DNA of 64,000 nucleotides from Rhizobium sp. G21 (lineage in GTDB: Bacteria > Pseudomonadota > Alphaproteobacteria > Rhizobiales > Rhizobiaceae): contig NZ_JACFXW010000003.1 of the NCBI RefSeq assembly GCF_014158035.1, positions 62,001 to 126,000 of the forward strand, written 5' to 3'. The first letter of the stretch is position 1, and each line of letters starts with the position of its first letter. This document shows, piece after piece, positions 16,473 through 26,159 of the stretch. Below the pieces are notes generated by a model. The model ran no database searches. It was given only the letters and a program-made list of their open reading frames with translations, and had not been told where the DNA came from. The position numbers and the translations under genes are program-made.

Positions 16473-18452
16473 TGCCGACGCGACGCACTTTCCTCGGCGC
16501 CGCGTCGAGTCTCGCCTTTCCGAATCTGTTCACGCCGGCTCAGGCCGCTGATCCCATCGAGAGCGGAGGTTCTTCCATGCATCCTGACATCATCCTTCAC
16601 AATGGCCGCGTCACCACGCTTGATCGCGGCAATCCGAATGCAACGGCGATCGCCATCGAGAATGGCCTGTTTCTCGAGGTGGGAAGCGATGCGGAGGTCA
16701 TGGCGCTCGCCGGGCCGAACACGAAGATCATCGACCTCAAAGGAAAGCGTGTTCTGCCGGGTCTGATCGACAACCATACGCATGTCGTGCGCGGCGGGCT
16801 GAACTTCAACATGGAACTGCGCTGGGATGGCGTGCGCTCGCTGGCCGACGCCATGGATATGCTGAAGCGCCAAGTGGCGATCACGCCCGCGCCGCAATGG
16901 GTCCGGGTCGTCGGCGGCTTCACCGAGCATCAATTTGTCGAAAAGCGTCTGCCCACACTTGAAGAAATCAACGCCGTGGCGCCTGACACCCCGGTGTTTC
17001 TGTTGCATCTCTACGACCGCGCCTTGCTGAACGCAGCCGCCCTGCGTGCGGTGGGATACACGAAGGATACGCCCAACCCTCCGGGCGGCGAGATCACCCG
17101 CGATGCGCACGGCAATCCCACCGGAATGCTTCTCGCGAAGCCGAATGCAGGCATCCTCTATTCCACCCTCGCCAAGGGCCCGAAGCTTCCGCTCGACTAC
17201 CAGATCAATTCCACCCGTCATTTCATGCGTGAGCTCAACCGTCTCGGCGTCACCGGTGTCATCGATGCAGGCGGTGGTTTCCAGAACTATCCCGACGACT
17301 ACGAGGTCATCCAGAAGCTCTCGGATGAGAACCAGATGACCGTGAGGCTGGCCTACAACCTTTTCACCCAGAAGCCGAAGCAGGAAAAGGAAGACTTCTT
17401 CAACTGGACGCAGTCGGTCAAATACAAGCAGGGCAACGACTATTTCCGCCACAACGGGGCCGGCGAGATGCTGGTCTTTTCGGCGGCCGATTTCGAGGAT
17501 TTCCGCCAGCCCCGCCCGGACATGCCGCCGGAAATGGAAGGTGAGCTGGAAGATGTGGTGCGAATTCTGGCCGAAAACCGCTGGCCCTGGCGCCTGCATG
17601 CGACTTACGACGAGACGATCTCCCGCGCGCTCGACGTGTTCGAGAAGGTCGACAAGGACATTCCGCTCGAAGGATTGAACTGGTTCTTCGACCATGCCGA
17701 AACCATTTCGGATCGCTCCATCGACCGCATCGCGGCTCTCGGCGGCGGCATCGCGACCCAGCATCGCATGGCCTATCAGGGCGAATATTTCGTCGAACGC
17801 TACGGCCACGGGGTCGCCGAAGCGACGCCGCCCATCCGGAAGATGTTGGACAAGGGGTGAACGTCTCCGCCGGCACGGACGCCACCCGCGTCGCTTCGTA
17901 CAATCCTTGGGTATCGCTTTCGTGGATGGTGACCGGCAAAACTCTCGGCGGCATGCAGCTTTATCCGCGCGCCAACTGCCTCGATCGCGAGACGGCGCTT
18001 CGGATGTGGACCGAGAAAGTTACATGGTTCTCCAACGAGGAGGGAAAGAAGGGACGCATAGAAAAAGGTCAGTTCGCCGATCTCGTGGTGCCGGACAAGG
18101 ATTTCCTCTCCTGCGCAGAGGACGAAATCTCTTTCCTCGTATCGGAATTGACGATGGTCGGGGGCCGGATCGTCTATGGAAGCGGCGACTTCAAGACGTT
18201 TGATGAATCCTCCATTCCCCCGCGATGCCGGACTGGTCGCCCGTCCGCAAGTTCGGCGGCTACGCCGCCTGGGGCGAACCGGAGGGAGCCGGGGCGCATT
18301 CGCTGCGCCGCGCCGCCGCAACCAATTGCGGCTGCGCTGCCGACTGCAATGTGCATGGACATGATCACGCGGGGGCCTGGACATCCAAGCTTCCGATCGG
18401 CGATCTCAAGGGCTTCTTCGGGGCGCTCGGCTGCTCATGTTGGGCCGTATGA
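16472..18452 (+). pseudogene. Amidohydrolase, YtcJ-like, with Tat leader (two frameshifts as written)
   Basis: The N-terminus (MPTRRTFLGAASSLAF) is a Tat signal. The body shows the metal-dependent amidohydrolase HxH (DNHTHVVRGG), the barrel motifs (LHATYDETISRAL, FFDHAETI) and the late AGTDATRVASYNPW region. Two single-base losses break the frame: in a G4 run at 17854-17857 (MLDKG to VNVSAGTDA) and in a C5 run at 18217-18221 (ESSIPP to AMPDWSPVRKFGGYAAWG). Restoring both gives 660 residues ending GFFGALGCSCWAV. The distal part is rich in Cys and His (TNCGCAADCNVHGHDH), a tail known from this subfamily. It is probably an exported or periplasmic hydrolase of an amide or cyclic substrate. Two homopolymer lesions in one gene argue for sequencing error. 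Confidence 0.85.
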
Positions 18453-18505
18453 GCTCAATTCTGTCTCGGGCGGCTCAACCGCCGCCCTAGGCAATCTCGA
18501 CGACA

Positions 18506-18554
18506 GTTGCAGAATTCGCAATTAAATCTGAATGATTGCTGCAATTGTTTGCAA
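18506..18554 (+). promoter_or_regulatory. Candidate LysR site upstream of the DoxX-MFS unit
   Basis: GAATGATTGCTGCA at 18530-18543 repeats the core of the sites in front of the isochorismatase and LysR genes. It is flanked by further TTGCA/TGCAA words between 18506 and 18554. The position, about 70-120 bp before the DoxX start, suits a LysR-activated promoter. Confidence 0.45.
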
Positions 18555-18625
18555 GGAGCCAACCGGTCAAGATCGCTTCATCAAAGCAGCGGCTCGAACC
18601 GAGCGGCGCTCACGCAGGAGCAGAC

Positions 18626-19069
18626 ATGACCAACCGACACCGAACCATGAATGAGGGCCGAAAGCGTCTGGCGGCGCTCGGTGCTTATCCCGTCATCCGC
18701 ACGCTTTCGCTTTGTGCGCTCTGTGCGGCCTATATACAGGGGCCGATGACCAAGATCTTCGATTTCAATGGCGCGCTGGCGGAAATGGATCACTTCGGTC
18801 TTCATCCAACCGCGTTCTTCGCGGTCGCGGTCATCGTCTTCGAGCTCACGGCGTCGGCTTTGGTGATCACCGGGCTTCTCCGTTGGGCGGCAGCTCTGGC
18901 GCTGGCGGCTTTCACGCTTATGGCCACCGTCATCGCTCTACGCTTCTGGGAAATGGCCCCGGGTATGGACCGCATGATGGCGACCAACGCCTTCTTCGAA
19001 CATCTCGGCCTCGCAGGCGCGTTCGTCTTCGTGGCGGCATCCGATCTCATCAAGGGAGAAAGCAAATGA
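18626..19069 (+). CDS. DoxX family membrane protein
   Basis: This 147-residue inner-membrane protein has four hydrophobic helices and the DoxX-type arrangement: a conserved helix with YIQGPMTKIFDF, a second with FELTASALVITGLLRWAAAL, and the closing FEHLGLAGAFVFVAASDL. DoxX-like proteins are small quinone- or sulfur-redox-associated membrane proteins, though most have no known substrate. The ATG at 18626 follows AGGAG; an in-frame extension to 18536 would overlap the regulatory motifs and is unlikely. Its stop overlaps the MFS start (ATGA). Confidence 0.85.
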   Translation: MTNRHRTMNEGRKRLAALGAYPVIRTLSLCALCAAYIQGPMTKIFDFNGALAEMDHFGLHPTAFFAVAVIVFELTASALVITGLLRWAAALALAAFTLMATVIALRFWEMAPGMDRMMATNAFFEHLGLAGAFVFVAASDLIKGESK

Positions 19070-20664
19070 ACGCCGCAAAAGCTTCCAGGGGCACGTTTGC
19101 TCCCCTTGCTCAGCCGGTCTTCGCGGTTCTCTGGTTCGCCACAGTGCTCGGTAATACCGGCAGCTTCATGCGAGATGTCGCCAGTTCCTGGCTGATGACG
19201 GACCTTTCGGCCTCACCCGCCGCCGTCGCCATGATTCAGGCGGCTGGAACGCTTCCGATATTCCTGCTGGCCATTCCGGCGGGCGTTCTCACCGATATAC
19301 TCGACCGTCGCAAATTCCTGATCGCGATCCAGCTGCTGCTCGCTTCGGTGAGTATTTCGCTGATGGTGCTTTCGCAGACCGGCATGCTGTCGGTCAGCGC
19401 CCTCATCGGCTTGACTTTTCTTGGCGGCATCGGCGCCGCCCTGATGGGGCCGACATGGCAGGCCATCGTTCCCGAATTGGTGAAACGCGAAGACGTCAAG
19501 AGCGCGGTGGCTCTCAACTCGCTCGGCATCAACATCGCCCGCTCCATCGGGCCCGCCGCCGGCGGTCTGCTTCTCGCCGCCTTCGGCGCCGGGATCACCT
19601 ATGGCGCGGACGTCGCAAGCTATATCGTCGTCATTGCGGCTCTCGTCTGGTGGCCGCGTGCAAAGAACGGCAATGACGCCTTGCAGGAAAATTTCTTCGG
19701 GGCCTTCCGCGCCGGTCTCCGTTACACACGGTCGAGCCAGCCGCTGCATGTTGTTCTCCTTCGCGCGGCGATATTCTTCGCATTCGCCAGCGCGGTCTGG
19801 GCGCTTCTTCCGCTTGTCGCGAGACAGCTCCTCGGCGGTGACGCCGGCTTTTACGGCACCCTGCTCGGGTCGGTCGGCGCCGGCGCGATCGGCGGCGCTC
19901 TGGTCATGCCGAAGCTGCGTGAGCGTCTCAGCGCTGACGGCCTGTTGCTCGGCGCCGCCCTGATCACCGCAGCCGTGATGGCAATCCTGTCGCTCGCTCC
20001 GCCGAAGATCGTCGCGATCCTCGCTCTGCTGTTTCTCGGGGCCGCGTGGATCACTGCGCTGACGACCCTGAACGGCGCCGCGCAAGCAGTGCTGCCGAAC
20101 TGGGTGCGTGGTCGCGGCCTCGCCGTCTACCTGACCGTTTTCAACGGCGCGATGACGGCCGGAAGCCTGGGCTGGGGAGCCGTCGGCGCGGCTGTCGGCA
20201 TCCAGTGGACCCTGCTCGTCGGCGCCGCCGGCCTGGTCGTCGCCGGCCTCGCCATGCACCGGATAAAGCTCCCCGCCGGCGACGCAGACCTGACGCCCTC
20301 CAATCATTGGCCCGAGCCGCTCGTTGCCGAACCTGTCGCCCATGACCGTGGCCCGGTGGTGATCCTGATCGAATACAAGGTCGAGAAACATCAACGAAGC
20401 GCCTTCCTGCACGCGCTCGATCTGCTTTCGAAACAACGTCGCCGTGACGGCGCGTATGGATGGGGCGTGACCGAAGACTCCGCCGACCCGGAAAAGATCG
20501 TCGAATGGTTCATGGTGGAATCCTGGGCGGAACACCTTCGGCAGCACAAGCGCGTCTCCAATGCCGATGCGGACCTGCAGGGCAAGGTTCTGGCCCATCA
20601 CGTCGGTCCCGACAAACCTGTCGTGCGTCACTTCCTGACGATCAACCGACCCGGCGCGGCGTAA
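19066..20664 (+). CDS. MFS transporter (MFS_3/EntS type) with C-terminal monooxygenase-like domain
   Basis: This 532-residue protein has about 12 hydrophobic helices in residues 15-405, starting FAVLWFATVLGNTGSFMRDVA and containing the family-typical GPTWQAIVPELV and LNSLGINIARSIGPAAGG. A soluble C-terminal domain follows (VVILIEYKVEKHQRSAFL through HFLTINRP). It resembles the dimeric alpha/beta-barrel antibiotic-biosynthesis-monooxygenase fold often fused to this MFS group. It probably exports a small molecule, perhaps a product or toxic intermediate of the cluster's hydrolases. Start overlap with DoxX shows coupling. Confidence 0.88.
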   Translation: MNAAKASRGTFAPLAQPVFAVLWFATVLGNTGSFMRDVASSWLMTDLSASPAAVAMIQAAGTLPIFLLAIPAGVLTDILDRRKFLIAIQLLLASVSISLMVLSQTGMLSVSALIGLTFLGGIGAALMGPTWQAIVPELVKREDVKSAVALNSLGINIARSIGPAAGGLLLAAFGAGITYGADVASYIVVIAALVWWPRAKNGNDALQENFFGAFRAGLRYTRSSQPLHVVLLRAAIFFAFASAVWALLPLVARQLLGGDAGFYGTLLGSVGAGAIGGALVMPKLRERLSADGLLLGAALITAAVMAILSLAPPKIVAILALLFLGAAWITALTTLNGAAQAVLPNWVRGRGLAVYLTVFNGAMTAGSLGWGAVGAAVGIQWTLLVGAAGLVVAGLAMHRIKLPAGDADLTPSNHWPEPLVAEPVAHDRGPVVILIEYKVEKHQRSAFLHALDLLSKQRRRDGAYGWGVTEDSADPEKIVEWFMVESWAEHLRQHKRVSNADADLQGKVLAHHVGPDKPVVRHFLTINRPGAA

Positions 20665-20766
20665 CGGCGGTTGGTGCCGGATCGTCGTGGATGAAGTTAT
20701 AAGTCATATCGATTATGTACCGGTTGGACGACCGCAGCCGCTTTTCGAAACATCTGGGAGACGACG

Positions 20767-22320
20767 ATGTCGCATGAAGAACATTTTGCCACCGGTATCC
20801 ATCATGTCACGCTGGTGACCCGCCGGGTGCAGGACAATGTCGACTTCTATGTCGGCTTCCTCGGGATGAGCCTCGTGAAGCGCACGGGCGGCTTCGAGGA
20901 CACCGAGCAACTGCATCTGTTCTACGGCAACCCCGAGGCCGAACCCGGCTCCCTCGTGACCTTCCTCGTGTGGGAGGATGGCGCGCCGGGACGCGTCGGA
21001 AACGGCCAGGTCTCCGAAATTGCGTTCTCCGTCCCCAAAGACGAGATCGGCCAGTGGGTGACGCGGGCGCTGACGCATGGGGCGAAAGTGGAGGGACCCA
21101 AGCAGGAATTCGGTGAACCGGTGCTGCGCCTCAAGGATCCCGACGGGATCATCGTCAAGCTGGTCGGCCTGGCAGACCTTGCGGCGTCTTCCGACGCGGC
21201 GGCGACGGGCCCGAAGGTTCATCGACTGAGGGCGGTGACGCTGTTGACGGAAACGCCGGAGGAGACGACGTCCTTCCTTTCACGTTTCGGCTATCGCTCC
21301 GGCCCCGCCGAGGGCAATGTCCGGCGCATGCTGTCGGATACCGACGCAGTGGACGTGCGAAATGCGAAGGGCTACGTTCCGGGTATACCGGGCACGGGTA
21401 CGGCGGATCACGTTGCGTTCAGGGCTGCCGACGTCGCCGCGATCGAGCGGATGGAAACAGACATATCGCGTGACCACTCCATTCAGACGACGATGCATGA
21501 TCGGAAATATTTCACGTCACTTTATGTGCGGGAGCCGGGCGGGACGCTGATCGAATATGCCACCGACGGCCCCGGCTTTGCGATCGACGAGGAGGCGGGC
21601 CGCCTCGGCGAGCAATTGTTCATGCCGCCTTGGGACGAGGCGCGTGCGGCTGATATGAGAGTCTTCCTGCCGCAGTTTTCGCTGCCGGGCCAGCCGCGCA
21701 TGCCCCGCCGGGACTTGCCGTTCGCGCACCGCTTCTTCGTGCCGGAGGAGCCGGGACGTGAGACCTTCGTTCTCCTGCATGGCAGCGGCGGCAGCGAGGG
21801 GGATCTCATGCCCTCGGCGCATCGAATATCAGAACGAGCGACACTGCTCGGCGTGCGCGGGAGATCCACGGAAGAGGGCTCGCTTCGCTGGTTCCGGCGT
21901 TTTCCCGGCGGTCTGTTCGACCAGAAGGATATTGAGGCGGAGGTCCACGCTTTCGCCGCTTTCGTCGCCGGCGCCACGGAGAGCTATCGCCTGGAGGCGG
22001 ACGAGATGACCTTTGTCGGCTTCTCCAACGGCGCCAACTTCCTCGCTTCCGTCTTGGCGCTTTACCCGGATCTGATCCGGCGGGCGATCCTTTTCCGCCC
22101 GATGATGGTGCTGGAAAATCCCGCGGTCGTCGACCTCGAAGGGACGCGATTGCTGTTGGTGAATGGCCGGCAGGATGACGTGGTTCCTTCGACGCGACGC
22201 TTGGAAACCTGGCTAGCCGAATGCGGGGCGAGGCTCACAGCCAGCTCTATCGACGCGGGGCACCAACTGGCCGACGAGGATGTCGAGCTCGCGAGACAAT
22301 GGATGTCTGAGAACGACTGA
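20767..22320 (+). CDS. Fused ring-cleaving dioxygenase (MhqO-like) and alpha/beta hydrolase (MhqD-like)
   Basis: This 517-residue protein joins two enzymes. Residues 1 to about 310 form a double VOC (glyoxalase-fold) unit like MhqO: GIHHVTLVTR with the first metal histidine, then a second half with TADHVAFRAAD and GTLIEYATDGPGF carrying the remaining histidine and glutamate. Residues from about 325 on form a carboxylesterase-type alpha/beta hydrolase like MhqD: FVLLHGSGGSEGDL, the nucleophile elbow VGFSNGANF, the acid in NGRQDDVVP and the histidine in DAGHQLADED. In Bacillus these are separate genes for (methyl)hydroquinone resistance. Here a single polypeptide could open a quinol ring and hydrolyse the product. 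GGGAG precedes the ATG. The gene stands alone on its strand. Confidence 0.85.
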   Translation: MSHEEHFATGIHHVTLVTRRVQDNVDFYVGFLGMSLVKRTGGFEDTEQLHLFYGNPEAEPGSLVTFLVWEDGAPGRVGNGQVSEIAFSVPKDEIGQWVTRALTHGAKVEGPKQEFGEPVLRLKDPDGIIVKLVGLADLAASSDAAATGPKVHRLRAVTLLTETPEETTSFLSRFGYRSGPAEGNVRRMLSDTDAVDVRNAKGYVPGIPGTGTADHVAFRAADVAAIERMETDISRDHSIQTTMHDRKYFTSLYVREPGGTLIEYATDGPGFAIDEEAGRLGEQLFMPPWDEARAADMRVFLPQFSLPGQPRMPRRDLPFAHRFFVPEEPGRETFVLLHGSGGSEGDLMPSAHRISERATLLGVRGRSTEEGSLRWFRRFPGGLFDQKDIEAEVHAFAAFVAGATESYRLEADEMTFVGFSNGANFLASVLALYPDLIRRAILFRPMMVLENPAVVDLEGTRLLLVNGRQDDVVPSTRRLETWLAECGARLTASSIDAGHQLADEDVELARQWMSEND

Positions 22321-22496
22321 CGTCGGCGGGGCGTTGGCGTGCGGCCGCGCCGACTTGACCGGCCCGAGGTCAACCTTCCTGCATGAGGCGGCAAATGGCG
22401 GAATTGGGGATCGAAGATTCCAGAATGTTCTCTCGTGGGGCGCCGATTTCGCCACCTTCATCGTCAGACCCAAGGACCTGAAACCGCGACGATCTT

Positions 22497-23425
22497 TCAG
22501 GGAATTTCGAAAGCGAGCGTCCATTTGTCGCCGAGCCACCGATCATAGTCCGGTGGATCGAACCGCTCGAAGCCGCCGCCCGGGTAAAGCGTCAGTTCGC
22601 CGACTTTTATCCATTGATCGTCGGCATAGAGATCGACACGGACAAAATCGAAATCGCTGCCGAGCGTTTCGGCCACTCGAAGCATGTCCTCCAAGCGGGC
22701 CGGACGCTTCACTTCGCCTGAATAGAGAGGCAGATAGTCGGGATCATGGAAGGGCAGTTTCTCCCAGGCGGGACTGTAGTGGCACGCATAGCCCTTTCCC
22801 TCGATACGCATATTGACCTCGATATGCGACACCACGCCATTGAATGTGAAGACGCGATAATCCCAGGGAATGCCCCCTGGGTGCGCAGCATTTGTTCGAT
22901 GACGATGCGGGGGCTGACCTCGGCATAGGCCCATTCGCGATTATAGGCCGCATGATCGAGCGTCAGCCATCGCGGCGCGGGATTGTCTGTGAGAAGATTG
23001 TCTATATCGCGCGCATGGTAGAGAAAACGCCCTTGGGCGCTGGCATGGGTCGGCTTCACCACGGCTGGAAGTTCGACGGCCTTCCAATCCACGTCCGCCA
23101 GATCCGTCCCGACCCAATAGGAAGGGATCACATAGTCGCCGCCGACGCGTCGCGCGACGTAGTCTTTCATGGCGGCCTTATCGACCACGACAGGAAAAAG
23201 CGGATTGCGGTCATGAAGCTTGCGCGCCTGCACCTTTTCGGTGAAGGTTTTGGGTTGCTTGAGATCCGGCCAGGCGCCTTTGATGACTCGATATTTGACG
23301 GCGATGTACGGGCGATCCGGCAGAGGCGCGATCAGCCGCCAGATCGCGTGATGGACAAGCTCCTTCAGGGTTCTGTCCTGGTAGCCCGGAATCAGGAACG
23401 TCTCTTTGCGATCTGCTTCGGACAT
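22497..23425 (-). pseudogene. TupA-like ATP-grasp protein (frameshifted as written)
   Basis: The first part (MSEADRKETFLIPGYQDRTL, then KTFTEKVQARKLHDRNPLFP, PAVVKPTHASAQGRFLY) and the second part (WDYRVFTFNGVVSHIEVNMR, then DFDFVRVDLYADDQWIKVGE, ELTLYPGGG) together match the TupA-like ATP-grasp family linked to teichuronopeptide and capsule biosynthesis. The frame breaks in a C5 run at 22873-22877. One added base reads QGGIPWDYRVFTF and gives 309 residues, the usual length. Such enzymes use ATP to form an amide bond between an acid (for example a uronic acid in a polysaccharide) and an amine. The divergent flippase and the nearby GumK-like transferase support a surface-polysaccharide role. 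Confidence 0.8.
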
Positions 23426-23510
23426 GCCGTCCCCGTCGGAAAATCTCGGTCCGATCAGTGATGAGGGCGTTTTCTTAAATCAAAGTTAGCTTTTCGCGGG
23501 AAGATAGCGG

Positions 23511-25013
23511 ATGTCCAGTATTATGCGCTCATTCCTGCTCAATGTGGCCGCAACGGGCGTATCGCTCGGATGCGGGTTGCTCGTCAATATCGTGATCGCG
23601 CGTCTGCTCGGTCCCGCCGGCTCCGGCACGGTCGCCTTCATGCTGTGGCTGGCGATCGCCGCCGCCTCCATCGCCGATCTCGGCATGCCGCAGACCATGC
23701 TTCGCTACCTCGCAGGGGAGCCAGCGGATGGGACATGGAAATCGCTGTCCCGGGCGGCGTTCATTCGGCTTTTGGCCCCTGCCGCCCTTGTCATTGTCGT
23801 GTTTTCCGGCGCATCGGCTTTCGCCTCGCTTTTCCCGAACAGCAATTATGGCGCCACCATCTGGCTGGCTGCCGGCCTTTTGTTTCTCGTCTATCTGCTC
23901 GCCGCATTTTCCGTCGCGGCGGCGCGCGGCCGCGGTCACTTCGCTGCGGCGGCCAAAAATACTGTCGTCGGCAATATTCTTCAGCTTCCCGTGGTGTTGG
24001 TCTTGGCCTGGCTGTTCGGGCCAGCCGGCGCGCTGCTGGGCATGGTCGTCCGATACCCCCCCAGGCGGCCGATCTGCCGCGCTATATCGATCCTCTCTTC
24101 AACCGCGCGCGTCCTGGCTCTGCCGGCAGATTTGCGGCGCTATGCTCGCGGCATGTGGCTGAGCGATCTGGTGGAGATCGTCTTGTTGACCCGCGCCGAA
24201 TATGTGGTGCTGGGTTTCATGCTGTCGGCGACCGATCTCGGACACTATGCCGTCGCCATCATCTTCGCCGGACTGATCGCGCAACTGGCGTTCCAACTGT
24301 CCTCCGCCTTGCTCGTGGGATTTGCGTCATCGCTCGCTACTGACAACGCTGGCGAGGCCGCCGGCCTGCTTTACCGTCGGAGTTTTCGCATCGCCGCGCT
24401 CTGCGCCATGCCCGTCGCGTTGGGCGCTGCGGCTATCCTGCCCACGCTCCTGCCGCTGGTGTTCGGCGAAGCCTTCCGTCCCGCCATACCAGCCGCAGCC
24501 GCGCTGATGGCGGGCTCGGCGTTCACAGCGCTGACCGTGCCTCCCTGGGCCTTCCTCGCCGCCGGCGGGCAAAGTCGGCGTATCATGCATATCTCGCTCA
24601 CCTCTGCGGTTGTCCTTCTGACTGTTCTGCCGGGCGCGATCTGGTGGGGCGGCGTCGAAGGCGCAGCGATTGCGCGTCTCGCCATCGACGGCCTGTCGCT
24701 CGGCCTTCACACCCGTGCAGTGAAACGGCATGGCGGACCGCTGCTGCCATTTGGCGCACTCTTCGCAACCGGAGTAGCGGCGTCGGCCACCGCCGGCGTC
24801 GCCTTCGCAATCGTGTCTTGGCTGCCCGGCGTCGCGGGCATCATCGCTGCGATAGGCGTCGGCGCCCTGGTCTACCTGGCGTCGGTTCGCGTGCTGCGTC
24901 TGGTGTCGAAAGAGGATGCGCTCCAGCTTGCGCAATGGCGCCCGGGCGATCGATGGGGCGGCTCGTTCTTTGTTCGTCTTGTCGCTCTGGTCACCGGACA
25001 CAGGGTCGCCTGA
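23511..25013 (+). CDS. Polysaccharide flippase (Wzx/MurJ-like, oligosaccharide translocase)
   Basis: This 500-residue inner-membrane protein has about 12-14 hydrophobic helices. It begins FLLNVAATGVSLGCGLLVNI and has the family-typical IVIARLLGPAGSGTVAFML. It would flip lipid-linked glycan units across the membrane. A region around residues 182-205 reads oddly (MVVRYPPRRPICRAISILSS), directly after a C7 run at 24056-24062. The neighbouring frame reads QAADLPRYIDPLF there, and the normal frame is recovered near LALPADLRRYARGMWL. Two compensating single-base errors are therefore possible. The gene is divergent from the ATP-grasp gene and convergent with the GumK-like transferase. Confidence 0.82.
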   Translation: MSSIMRSFLLNVAATGVSLGCGLLVNIVIARLLGPAGSGTVAFMLWLAIAAASIADLGMPQTMLRYLAGEPADGTWKSLSRAAFIRLLAPAALVIVVFSGASAFASLFPNSNYGATIWLAAGLLFLVYLLAAFSVAAARGRGHFAAAAKNTVVGNILQLPVVLVLAWLFGPAGALLGMVVRYPPRRPICRAISILSSTARVLALPADLRRYARGMWLSDLVEIVLLTRAEYVVLGFMLSATDLGHYAVAIIFAGLIAQLAFQLSSALLVGFASSLATDNAGEAAGLLYRRSFRIAALCAMPVALGAAAILPTLLPLVFGEAFRPAIPAAAALMAGSAFTALTVPPWAFLAAGGQSRRIMHISLTSAVVLLTVLPGAIWWGGVEGAAIARLAIDGLSLGLHTRAVKRHGGPLLPFGALFATGVAASATAGVAFAIVSWLPGVAGIIAAIGVGALVYLASVRVLRLVSKEDALQLAQWRPGDRWGGSFFVRLVALVTGHRVA

Positions 25014-25044
25014 AGCTGACCGTCGCTTTAGAAAAGCGTCAGAA

Positions 25045-26159
25045 TCAGGCGAAAGCTGCCGCCAGGGTGCGTCGGGAGACTTCATCCCAGGTGAGAATGC
25101 CGGATCGAAGCGTCTTGCACCGCCGGAGAGCAAGAGCCCGTTCCACGATTCCACGCCAGGAATTCTCACCCATCAGTCGGTACTTGACCTCGTTGCCTCG
25201 AGCGACCGGCAGCGCATCGGGCATGACGACCGGTAGCAGGCAGTAGCTGTATTGCAGGAGTTTCAGGCTGGACTCGGCGAGGTAGATCTCATCTCCGGTA
25301 ACGCGGTAGGGGGCCAGCCCAAGATCCGCATGTCGGATATAGGGCGCTATGGCTTCGAAACTGCGTTCGCCATGAATACGGATGTTCGATGGCGCTTCGC
25401 CCTGCCAGTCGATGCCGAACAGATGAAACGTCACGCCCGGCGCGGCCCTTGCGAGGCTGCGGACCGCATTGCGGTCGAACAGCATGTCGCCGACGGCGAC
25501 GGCATTGCGACTGCCCGCGGCGTAAGGCGATCGTTCCGCCGCGTCGAAAATCGTGGGGTCGATGCCTTGAGGTATGAATTCCACGCGTCCGCCCGCCGGC
25601 AGGAGTTCGGCGAGGCGCTGCGATGGAACGCAGATCCTGTCGAAAAGCGGCACGGTCTCGCGCTCGATCTCCTGCAGCACCGGGGCGGCGCCCACCGTGC
25701 GCAGCAGATCGCGACAAAATAGAGAGTTCGCGCGGCGGGGTTGAGTGACCGCACCAAGGCGAAAAACGCAAGCGGCGTCCCGCTCTCCAGCACCACGAGA
25801 TCTGCAGATCTGATCCGCTCGGCGACGAAGTCCGGCAGGCTGCGGCCATAGGCCCTGAACATCGGACCGCTCAGCGTGTTCAACACGGAGCTCGCGCTGC
25901 TGAACGCATGCAGCAACGGCAGATAGGCGCCAGCATAGAGGCCCGGAGCGATCTCGGCATAGCGATTGTTTTGTTGCTTTCGCAGCGCCCTGAACTGAAG
26001 AGCCTTGCGGAACATGCTCATGCGGCTGTAGCCGACGGTGGTGAAATGCACCTCGTGTCCCTGCGCCGCCCATTGACGCGCCACGAAATGAACGCTCGCC
26101 TTGCGGAAACCATCAAGGAAAACATGCGACGTCAGAATGACAATCTTTTTGTTGTTCAT
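25045..26159 (-). pseudogene. GumK-like (GT70) glycosyltransferase, probable glucuronosyltransferase (frameshifted as written)
   Basis: The N-terminal half (KIVILTSHVFLDGFRKASVH, RSADLVVLESGTPLAFFALV) and the C-terminal half (SRNAVAVGDMLFDRNAVR, YIRHADLGLAPY, IYLAESSLKLLQY) follow the pattern of Xanthomonas GumK, an inverting GT70 enzyme that adds glucuronic acid in xanthan assembly. The halves are in different frames. The break is an A4 run at 25716-25719. One added base gives TLYFCRDLLRTVGAAP across the join and 371 residues in total, near GumK's length. With the flippase and the ATP-grasp amide ligase it suggests a glucuronate-containing, amino-substituted exopolysaccharide. GumK similarity was judged by eye. 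Confidence 0.75.
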
